Of a stretch of 64,000 nucleotides of DNA, positions 37,101 through 64,000 are shown piece by piece. This DNA is from Gorsachius magnificus (taxonomy: Eukaryota; Chordata; Aves; Pelecaniformes; Ardeidae): positions 83,389,684-83,453,683 of the forward strand of contig CM067082.1 of the NCBI GenBank assembly GCA_034008185.1. The letters run 5' to 3'. How positions within the stretch are numbered: position 1 is the stretch's first letter; every line of letters starts with the position of its first letter. Both the position numbers and the translations under genes were made by a program. The notes under the pieces were generated by a model. That model ran no database searches and was not told where the DNA came from. It saw only the letters and a program-made list of their open reading frames with translations.

Positions 37101-40100
37101 CTCTTGTTGACAACATTCCACGTTTCTAGAGCTGCTTGCCCTACCCTGCATCGCTGCATGCGAGAGCTTCGTACTCTCCCGTTGCTCTTTGCTTTGTTGC
37201 CGCGCTCTTAGAAATACTGGAAGAGCTGAAATTACCTCCTGCAGGTTCGTGCCACGTTCTCTTTCAAAGCAATTCAGAGAACTTTGTTTGCTCAATCTTT
37301 TAACACGAATTAAGTCTGTTTCCAGTTCCAGGTAACACACTGGATATGCACAGCACTGGCAAAGAGGCTGGTGTTTATTTCCTGGATGCAATTACACAAC
37401 ATCTGCCCTTGTTGCTGATAAATTATCTTTGGCACGCACCGCAGAGAAGTGGCTGTTACGCAATGGAAATTTAGAAGATCTGCTGTACGTAGCTCGGTTC
37501 TCCTCTATCCTCAAAATAGCTTGCTGAAACAAGGAAACTTCCACTTTCGGCCACTTCTGCCCCCTGCATTGCTATCAAATACATTGGAGATGCTTGTGCT
37601 CCTGCAAGTCTGTCTCCATCCTCTGACAGTGCAGCCCATTGCCATCCTGCTGTCAGCCAGGGAAAGGACAGCGGGTACAGATGGGCCCTGATGCTTTGAA
37701 GGGGAAAAAGGAAATCAAGAGAGACCCTGTCAGCTTTTGCTTTGCTGCAAATAGGCTGGCTTTTCTAGAAAAGTTGGAGAAATACAGGAATATAAAGAGC
37801 TTTGAACTAGCATTTTAAAAGGAATTGGTGCTTTGCCTTCCATTTGAGAAAAAAAACCCAAAAGAGTGTGAAGTCAGACAAAAAAAAAAAAAAAAAAGAA
37901 AGAAACCAAAATCAGAAGGAGCAGGAAAAAAAAAAGTGATTTCCCAAAAGCAATAGGAAAGAGGCAGGCATAGATTGCCAATTAACATTTCATATCAAAG
38001 GAGAATTCTCATCAAAACCTTTTTCTTCTTCTAAGAGGCGTCACACATTTCCAGTAACCACTGCGGTGAAGCGAGCAAGCGTTACACAAAAGAAAGCCCG
38101 ATAGCCACAAAGCTTCATGGAAACCATTTTACACAGCGGACACCTAGGACAAAAGCAGGACAAGAATCCCATCGGAGCCTGGAGCATCGGCATCACTGCC
38201 CGTGTTCACCCATCGATTTCCACCCTGTGCCAGCCAGGGGAGAACTGAGGCACAGAGCGGTGTCCCTCACCCCACACGTGTCTCCGTAGACACATTTACC
38301 CCATGCCTCAGACTGCCCAGGAAGAGCACCACCACTACGCCTCCCCCCCTTCCCCCCCAAAAAAAACCCCAAACAACAAATGCTCCCAAGAACTTTGTTT
38401 CCTGCTGGACTGAATCCATCTAAACCTGAAATGGACAGGCACCTCACAGTGCTACAAGTGCTGGATGAAGGTAACTTTGCAGTGACTACCTCTTACGGGT
38501 TTGGTGGGTCATCACAGGGGTACACGCACCTTTTCTGAGGTGTCTGCAACCAGCGTTCGCTCATACAGACACGTATCACAGCCCTCTGTGTGCATTTAGG
38601 CAATGACAGTATCTCTTTATACAGGTGTCCCTTCTCTGTCCTGAAGCTGGTGAAGGGACAGTGAAGATGAAGGACAGAAGATTTTGGGCTCTGTCAGCAG
38701 GCCCTGTGGAAACTCTTGCCGTGCTGCAATTGCACAAGGTTTGCCATCAGGCAGGCAAACCACCTGCTTGTTTCCATACTGACAGTGGACACGTGCATTG
38801 CTGCCATGAGGTTTTCAGGCAGGTAAAAACAAACTAAAAAAAAAAGAAAACTTTTTTCAGTGATAGAGACAGAGGAAGGGTGGACACAAACACACAAGAG
38901 CGCACCAAAACAAGAGCAGGTTGTAAAGATTAAAAAAAACCAAAACAAACTAGTAATTGCTTTGCTGTTTGGTCCTGTACAGAACAGCTAATGGCTGTGA
39001 TTAATTCATTAAAACATCATTAAAACTCCAGGTGAGCTTAGCCTCAGCCAGGCAAGAGCATGAGCATTTCAACTGGCATTTTAAATGGCATATTTGAAAG
39101 CAGTAGTCAGCTACTTTTCCAGATTTTCTAAATTCTTACCTAAAAATAAGGCCTTGACAGGTCATAGCCTCCCAGCTACAGCCTATGCTGCAGCCTTCAA
39201 GGAGGGGAAGAAGGAGAAGTGATCATCTGAATTGATATAGTTTAATTTTTATTTTTTTTCCTAGCTTCCTATTGGGCAAAGAATTAATTTGGCTCTTCCA
39301 GAGCCCAAGTCACAGCCCTCATTTGCCACTGTATTTCCTGTATGAGACAGCGATATTTATAGCAACTTTCTCAGTCCCTTGCCTAGCTGACTCGTTATTG
39401 CCAAGACGTTGATGGAGCAGTAGTAAAAGGCAACTACTCCAGCTGAGATTTTTGTAATAAATTACCTGTGGACAGTCATCAGCCACCAACCGAGTGAGTC
39501 AGAGGAAATTATTGTTTATCGTTTACAGAACGTGTGTGACACTGAGCATGCGTGAAAGCAAAGTCCCTGCTGTGAATAGCTTAGATTTAAATTAGCTGAG
39601 GCAGCAGAGGAGGAGGGAGGGCAAGCAAAAGCAAGTCTTGCCGATTGATGGCACGGTGCCTGGTAATAGGTCACCAAGCAGGAAAGAAAACCCTGGCTCC
39701 TTTATCAGCATCAGACCTGCGCTCAGGTGTCGGTGACTTATTTCCTGGAGATGTCTCAAAACACAACCAAATCCTTTATAGAAGGGAACTTCGCTCCTGC
39801 TGTGGTGCAGATAGGACATCATGTTCTGTTTTCACGGCTAGTGGTTGAGAAGTCCAAGTAAGCGAGCCCCAAAATGCCAAGTATTTCTGCAAAAGACTAG
39901 CAGATGGCAGGCAAGGCAGGTACCGTGCACAGATGGTACGGACAGACGGACTCTGGCGTCCCCAAACACCGTGTTGATGTGATGAAGGGAAGAAGTATCC
40001 TCGAGCGTCCATTCATCAAGTTGGAGCCTCTTAGGTAGGATAAAGGATGCAAAAGTGAGTAAACAGAAAATGGCACAAAACCGTGACCTAGTCAAAAAGC

Positions 40101-41540
40101 TGCCATCAGAAGGGCGTGTGTTTGTGGAGAGGTAGGGAGGGAGAGGAAGAATTGTAATTGGGTCACAAGGACCGAAAGACAAATAACAGGACAAGCTTAT
40201 CTAATTCCTGGGCTGTCAGTACGCAAATGCCAGGGCAGAGGATAAAGGAACAATTAAAGAGTTTTTACGCAGCTAATTATGACGACAGAGGATTTGCGGA
40301 ATAAAATTATTAGATTAAAATATCATTAATAAAAAGCTGAAGAAAAAAAAATCGAAGGGGGAAGCACTGGAGCTATGCCACAAGAGCTACAACGAAAGCT
40401 GCCTGCTCAAGAATACAAGGAAAAATGCTTTGGTAAGAATTAAGTATCTGCTGGAAAAGCAGCGCAGTAGGAAACAGTCCACCAAGTTCTTGCAATAGTT
40501 TACGTAAGTTACAGGAATAGCTTTAAGTCAACCATGATTAATAGGATGATTCTGGTTAAGACCAAAAACATGTATGGAAGCCAATCATGAAACAAGCCTG
40601 TCGTTCTGGGGGAAGGAAATAGCAAAATAAAGACCTCCCTGCATATTTCAACAAATTCAGAGCTATTGGAAAGCTTCCTGTCAAGATAAACCTCAGAAAT
40701 GACACACAAAAAAGTATCACAATATATTGTTAGGAAGAAGACTAAATAAAAAGTAGATCAAAATGCCTGACCAGGGAACATTCAGTGGCTTTTTTGCTTC
40801 AGTTGACAGAAAGGGCAAACTATGATCAAACACCCCTGACAGGCAGGAGCATGAACAAAAGCTGATTCAAGAGTATCTGCCCCAGCTACATGTGTTCTGC
40901 TCCAAGAATTAAAACAAAAGTGTATTCCAAGACCAGCAGATAATCCAAAAAAACAAAACCAAACAAAAAACTTAAAGGAGGTTTTCGTTGTGCTAGAGAA
41001 CGACAAAACAAAGCTGACGGGTAAATCAGGGAGCAAAAACAAGACTCTGGAATTTGAGGTCAGTCAGGTAACGTGGGAAAAAACAAGTTAATTTACTGAG
41101 TTTTTCTAACCCTATGAGTAAATGCATTGAGATGTATACCACAAGTGACAGGAAATCCAAAGTTTAATGTCAGTGTGAAGAAACCATCTGTGAAAAACAC
41201 GACAAGCATGTATACAACCGATTTAATTGAAAAACTGTTTTACCCACAGGAAGGAAAATGACATTTTTTCTTATTGCAGTTAGTAAGCAGTAACACCAGA
41301 AGTTAGGAAAAAAACCCAAACCCTGTAAGCTAACTAGCCAAAGATGAGTCATACATCAGACCTTACAAAAAATGTGTAACTAATTTATCCAGTATTTACA
41401 GAGGTTTTGATTATGTAAAGCAAATATAACCTTTCATAAATTCTTCAGAGTATTTTCAATTAACACTGAAAACTAAAAAGCCCCCCCGCCCCCATTTGGC
41501 TATCCTCTATTCTGGGATAACTTAGCTAGGAGGCTCTGTG
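31118..41540. other. Intergenic region between VPS4B and KDSR, no gene recognised
   Basis: About 10 kb without a recognisable exon, RNA gene or transposon. The part 33.4-35.6 kb is richer in G and C than its surroundings and has open frames up to about 180 codons on both strands, none with familiar protein features. Poly-A tracts occur at 31598-31617, 36230-36243 (as T) and around 37880-37900. An open frame on the minus strand at 36900-37391 is discussed as a finding. Confidence 0.6.
31598..31617 (+). repeat. Poly-A run of 20
   Basis: Twenty consecutive A followed by GGCC. No retroposed gene body is recognisable upstream of it. Confidence 0.9.
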
Positions 41541-41620
41541 ATATATATTGATTTATTGCCATTTTACAAAGACAGCAAACCAAAAAGTTGTCCGTGTAGC
41601 TGCAATTCTAAGCAGCAATG

Positions 41621-41626
41621 TTTATT
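41621..41626 (-). terminator. VPS4B: Candidate distal VPS4B poly(A) signal
   Basis: AATAAA on the minus strand about 2.1 kb past the VPS4B stop. Another AATAAA lies at about 41553-41558. Both are hexamer matches only. Confidence 0.3.
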
Positions 41627-42447
41627 TGAAATATATTTCTAAAAACAACTTTAAAACATCAAACATTAATGCTTCTGTTACAGATGTCATCCCACAACTG
41701 AGCAAGCAGCAAGATGTAAATGTAAAACATAGAGTATACTTCTCTTCTACATTAAAGGTAAGAGATTACACGGTTAAGCTTATGGAAACCCATAGGGCAA
41801 ATCAGCCTACCACCAAAAAAAAAAAAGTTCCTGAGAATTTTAAGATTGCAGTAAGGACTCTCATTTTCAAAAAGGTCAAGAGACAAGTACCTGGGATAGT
41901 AGCCTCAAACCCCTGAGAGCGAGCCCTGCCAGTACGTGGCTCGCTCTGAAGAGTGCACAAGAGGCAGCTAAGAAAAAGCAATCCTGTTGCAACGAGGATT
42001 AAGTTTACTAACCGTAGTTGCCTGCACCTACTCTGGACTTCCTGCCCCCTCTGCCCCCACAAAGGTCCACAAAAAGACTGGCAGTCAAAAAGACTCACAT
42101 TTACGTGTTCCATCCTAAGACAAAGGTAAAGCTGTGTGTAACTTAATGATTTTGGAAAGAACGTTCCATCATGTTAGTAAACAAAATCTCAGCACCTTGC
42201 AGATCAAAGAATTTTTAACTAAATATTTTGTTTAGCTGTTAAAGATAGAAACCAAAGTCTAAAAAAGAATAAAAAAAAAAATCAAGCAGTAAATTCTTGA
42301 ATATAACATTGAAGAAATACTCAAAGAACATAACATACTATAATATTTTACTTCATTTAAGTACAGCAAATTTCACCCATCCTATGATTTATAAAGTACA
42401 CAAAATATTTACATAAAGGAAATGAAACCCCATCAAAACATGACCAT

Positions 42448-42474
42448 GTATGTGTATATGTACATATAACATAC
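42448..42474. repeat. 27-bp near-perfect palindrome
   Basis: GTATGT (42448-42453) pairs with ACATAC (42469-42474) around the perfect 14-base palindrome TATATGTACATATA. A single unpaired G sits at 42454. It is next to a CA-rich stretch and lies within the possible long VPS4B 3' UTR. Confidence 0.75.
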
Positions 42475-43649
42475 ACACACAAAATGTGCAAATTTCTTTT
42501 AATGCAAGCGAAACACAGCATATGGGGGACAGAGTTGCAGAATGAGAATGGAACACAGAGTATTCTAGGAATCCTAATGATGTTTTGTATCTACAGCCAG
42601 TGCAAACTTACAAGGCACAAACTCAATGCTGACACTGTAGTGTTGTAAGTTACATTCAGGCACATCTCAATTTGTAGTTCTTCAGAAAGAGATCAATGGA
42701 AGTGCTACTTCTGTACTAAAGTGCCAGCCTTCTCCCAAAGTTTAAGCATTAAATTAATGTAACCTATACGCAATAGGTATCAGTAGGGTTTGGAGTAAAA
42801 TTATCACTGGAAAGTCTGTGGCTAAAACGTGTTATGCTCCCCTCGCATGCGAGAGTACACCATTTCCCAAAATACCTCCCATACAATCTCCAAAGACTAC
42901 CTATACCTTGCCAGCCTTGACATGTGGAATCTTACAGGATATTGCTAATGCTTTTTTCTAACTTCAGTCAAACTCCTGCAGAAAGTAAATCCAATTAAAA
43001 AAAAAAAAAACACCAAAAAACAAGAGCAGCCAGCAAAAAACCTTCCGACATACTTGCATTTAACAAACTTTTACTAAATTGCATCATGACAGGTGTGTAT
43101 CCGCCAGTAGAGTTAAAAACAAAAGCTTGCTGTTTAAGGCAAAGTTTTAACACAGCACAGCAGAAAAAGCCAAATACCAGTTCCATCAGTATTTAAACAA
43201 AGTACTGGCGCATGTAGTCTAAATCATCAGTGTTTTCTTTGTCACTTTAACAGCAAACCCATTCTTGCAGTATGCTTGATTAGCAAATCTTGTTGCCTTT
43301 TCCTAAATGAAATGAGAGCAATTAATATGTAGGCTGATTGAAATTGAAAACACCCGACAAATACGTTCTCTTCCACCCCTCAAAAAAGGGTTTTTTGAGC
43401 CTACTGGGAATTTAAAACTCAGTTGTACCCAGGTCTAATATAATACCCAAGATCAAACTAATCATGTGAAGTTTTCTAGTATTTCATAGACTTTACCACA
43501 TCACTTTGCTGCCTCACCTTAAAATTGTATTTTTGTATTATTTTTTCAATAGAAGACATTTAATAGACATCTGAGGAAAACAATACAATACAAAAGCTTA
43601 AGGGTCTTTGCAAAGGTATCTTCTATTCCTTCTGCAAAGTAAGAGTGAT

Positions 43650-43665
43650 TTTATTGGCATTTATT
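43650..43665 (-). terminator. VPS4B: Candidate proximal VPS4B poly(A) signals, paired
   Basis: Two AATAAA hexamers ten bases apart (43660-43665 and 43650-43655) lie about 80 bases past the VPS4B stop codon. Downstream on the sense strand is UUGUAUUGUAUUGUU-like sequence near 43580, a plausible processing element, although rather far away. Confidence 0.5.
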
Positions 43666-43740
43666 TAAGTGCCATCAATAAAGACACAAGAATACTTAAA
43701 AAGGAAAAAAAAGTTCTAATGCTCCACACATATCTTTGGT

Positions 43741-61514
<17,774 letters not shown>

Positions 61515-61660
61515 AGCGGAGCGATGGAAGTGTGGGGGAGGAGACTGGAGAAAAGAGCGCGGGCCTGCGGCTGCCGGTGCTGGAGCTCCCCTGCCCCCGC
61601 CGCCGCCGCCCACAGAACCGAAACCGCGGCCTCCGCCAGGCCCACCGACCGACCGACCCG

Positions 61661-61672
61661 CTTCCGCTTCCG
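61661..61672 (-). promoter_or_regulatory. VPS4B: Tandem ETS sites
   Basis: CTTCCGCTTCCG on the plus strand reads CGGAAGCGGAAG on the VPS4B sense strand. The upstream copy sits in CCGGAAGC, a GABPA-like consensus. They lie about 150 bases upstream of the start codon. Confidence 0.6.
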
Positions 61673-61695
61673 GGAACCGCCCCGCGCGCCGCGCC

Positions 61696-61703
61696 TGACG
61701 TCA
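61696..61703. promoter_or_regulatory. VPS4B: Perfect CRE palindrome
   Basis: TGACGTCA, the full CREB/ATF palindrome, lies about 185 bases upstream of the VPS4B start codon inside the CpG island. Confidence 0.65.
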
Positions 61704-61750
61704 GTGCCATGCGCCTCTCCCCGCCCCGCCCGTCGCCGGGGAGGGCGCTG

Positions 61751-61761
61751 TGCGCATGCGT
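61751..61761. promoter_or_regulatory. VPS4B: NRF1-type site
   Basis: TGCGCATGCGT matches the NRF1 consensus (YGCGCAYGCGY-like). It lies about 240 bases upstream of the VPS4B start codon. Confidence 0.6.
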
Positions 61762-61960
61762 GCCTGCTTCGCCGCCGGGGGCAGGCCCGGGATTCCGGCT
61801 TCGTTTTCGCCTTGCTTCTCCAAACCGTGAAACGTTCGTTGCGAGGGTTTGGGGTAAAATTAATTTTTTTCCCGCTCTCACGCGAAGTTTAAGAGTTTTT
61901 CCTAACGGCTCTGCCCTGCCCTCCGCCAAGGCACCGTCGTGCGCGTGAGGCGGTGGGAGT

Positions 61961-64000
61961 GCCGAACGCTTTGATCTCACAAGAACCGGCTCTTCGTAAA
62001 TTCGGGCAGGGTCGGGAGCAGTCAGGTGCCGCTCACCTGGGGGTCAGCAACAAAACTCGGGCAACGCGCGGTGCCGACGGGGAGCGAAGGAGGGAGGTGA
62101 CTCAGGACGCGATGCAAATGATTCAACCAGCCCCGTGAAGTTGGCGTGCTCTACGGATTTAGGAACGTCGGCTCAGTTAGCGCCGTATCCTTCCCCGCGC
62201 CACTGTCATTTCCGCTAGGGCACAAGAGGAGTAGCTGGGAAACTTGGCACTAGGTTCCTAAACCCCGTTCTTCCAAGTACCGACAAGTAACCACAAAGCG
62301 TGTTCGACTTCGTAATTTTGGTGTCGCTTTTTGATTTTGTTTTGTAAGAAGGTAGTTCACTGACCCTTTCCGATGCTGTCGGTCGATTTACCCGCTGCCT
62401 GTTCTGGGCAGAGGGTGAAAGGCACGTCCGCGGTCACCCCCACACCTGGGAAGGTTGTGCTAATCTCTTCCTCAAGTCGTCACGCTGGCCGTTAATTTCA
62501 GCAAGTGTCTTCATACATCCACATGCTGGAGGATGCTTCGGTCAATGTTTAGGCATGGTCAGTAACAGCTGTCCTCCTCGGCTTGATTGCAAATGTGAAA
62601 AGAGGTGATGTACCAGAGATTAAGTCATGTAATCAGGCGTTGGGAAATGAGGCGGCCAAGAGAGATGGTGGAGAAAGTGCGGTTTATTGAGTTTGTCACA
62701 AAAGACAAATGGAATGGGCCAAGTGATGGGAGAGCAGATGATTTCTAAAGGAACCTTACAGCTGTGTTGTCATCAGGATTCAAGCGTAGCATTGATGGTG
62801 TGAAGTGCTCAGGAACACTCTGTGGCTTAAATCACATATATCCATTTATTTTCTAATTCCATCTTCAAAGCATGAGGGAAAAACATCCTTTTTCCCCTTT
62901 CACTGTGGATTATGCTGTCATGGAGCCTTTGGTCTACTTTCAACCTCCTTTTTATTTAAATCACACTTCTTCCTTGGGGATATCATTTCCCTCTGTCTTT
63001 ACCTTCTCATTCATGATTAGTGTAACAGAGTATTCTCAGATATGTTCCTGTCGCTAATATTTCTGGCTGTGTCATCTGTACCTATGATTTTCAAATCTGT
63101 AACGTATTTAGCTTTTAGACCTAGGTCTAAAACAGTGAGTACTTACACAGGCGTGTAAGTAGTAAACGCCTCTCCAGTCACACTGAACTGCCTTCTGAAA
63201 CTCCAGAAAAAAGAACTTGTTTCTGCAAATGTGAATGAGATAAAAAAAAAAAAATCTGAAAAGGCATCTGCGTCTTTACAGATAACAGACTAAATCTTGC
63301 GCTCCTTACTAAAGTATCCTTACAGTATTCCTACTGTAATTGGACTTTGCAGCCAGTTTTTCCTGAGGAAAGACTGGCTGAATGCTGAGTAATGGCATTA
63401 ATACCTGAGAGGCTAATGAAGTGTCACGTCAAGGGTATTACTTCAATGTGAGGCACAGGTACAGTCATGTTATCTAATACTTCCCAGCGCTGAAGTTCCT
63501 ATGTTACCATATTCCAAGAATCTGTGTCATAATGATTGTGTCCAACTAAGTGTAGTGAAAATAAAACGTATTAAAGATGTTAATATAAGTACCTACTGGC
63601 CTCAGCTAAGCCCATCTCCTAATTGCCTGGGGCAGTTACTCATATTTTTGTGACATTAGGTGGCACAGGCACGCATGATCTCCCGTGTTGCTTAAGGCTG
63701 AGTAAGCTGTTGTGGAGAAGGCTTCCTGCTACCATCTCTTGGTATGGAAGGAAGGGGTCCACACTGCACACTGATGAACACCTTGGGCCAAGAAATGATG
63801 GATACATCAATAAACCAAGTCATGCCTACACAGCACAGCCAGGCCTCCTATCTGTGATTCTCTTCCACTGTGGCATCTGATGGCTGCCATCCGTAACCAC
63901 TTTTAATAGCACTGAAACCACACCAGCATTGTGGAGGAGGGCTGTGTCCTAAGAGCCCTTATTTCTAATGCACACAGGACTCTGGGTGCAGAGAGGGTGT
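61961..64000. other. Intergenic region right of VPS4B, no gene recognised
   Basis: Moderately GC-rich up to about 62.5 kb, then AT-rich. Open frames are under 90 codons and none resembles a known family. No CR1 copy is seen. By synteny a SERPINB-family gene would be expected further right, outside the window. Confidence 0.6.

Larger units (their letters stand above)
41541..43740 (-). other. VPS4B: Probable VPS4B 3' untranslated region (length uncertain)
   Basis: AT-rich sequence directly downstream of the VPS4B stop codon at 43741-43743, with no further exon. Two overlapping-range AATAAA signals lie only 75-90 bases past the stop (43660-43665 and 43650-43655), with U/G-rich sequence beyond them near 43580. 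A much longer UTR of about 2.1-2.2 kb could end at signals near 41553 and 41621. The left limit given is the long form and is inference. Confidence 0.4.

Noticed and set aside
61515..61613. In-frame N-terminal extension of VPS4B upstream of the ATG, from a GTG
   Set aside because: The extension is Gly/Pro/Ala-rich, has no ATG and has no counterpart in human VPS4B. The downstream ATG has a strong context and gives the expected length.

Overview
This window is nuclear genomic DNA from a bird. It holds two intact multi-exon genes, both on the minus strand, and most of it is AT-rich intron or intergenic sequence. The bird call rests on several copies of the CR1 LINE family, with avian-style 3' ends and eight-base tail repeats of the ATTCTRTGA type. 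The coding sequences are also very close to mammalian KDSR and VPS4B without being identical. The gene order and shared orientation match the vertebrate BCL2-KDSR-VPS4B-SERPINB5 neighbourhood (human 18q21). BCL2 would then lie off the left edge and a SERPINB gene off the right; neither is visible here.

Layout, left to right: 1-4255 is intergenic with no recognisable gene. A CR1 3' end lies at about 4268-4667. Three adjacent hairpins followed by an A-rich tract (5312-5462) lie just past the probable 3' end of KDSR. KDSR (3-ketodihydrosphingosine reductase) occupies 5525-30250, with ten coding exons between 8700 and 30166 and a 3' UTR of about 3.2 kb. Its CpG-island promoter covers about 29640-31080. 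The stretch 31.1-41.5 kb is intergenic with only low-complexity tracts and unconvincing open frames. VPS4B (ESCRT-III disassembly ATPase) occupies roughly 41.5/43.6-61.6 kb, with eleven coding exons between 43741 and 61514. Its CpG-island promoter covers about 61040-61960, and 62.0-64.0 kb is intergenic.

All internal exons of both genes have GT donors and AG acceptors, the phases agree across every junction, and no frameshift or stop is seen. The VPS4B exons sum to 441 codons plus stop, and the KDSR exons to 332 codons plus stop if exon 1 is measured from the human start position. The two genes act in separate pathways: KDSR makes dihydrosphingosine at the ER, and VPS4B remodels ESCRT-III on endosomes, the midbody and the nuclear envelope. 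They share a neighbourhood, not a pathway.

The most unusual observation is that KDSR exon 1 has no ATG where mammals have one. No ATG exists in any frame for about 700 bases upstream on that strand, so the gene either starts at a near-cognate codon or at Met18, or the assembly is wrong in this extremely GC-rich stretch. I found no novel multi-gene system; this is ordinary vertebrate genomic sequence with a few points worth checking.
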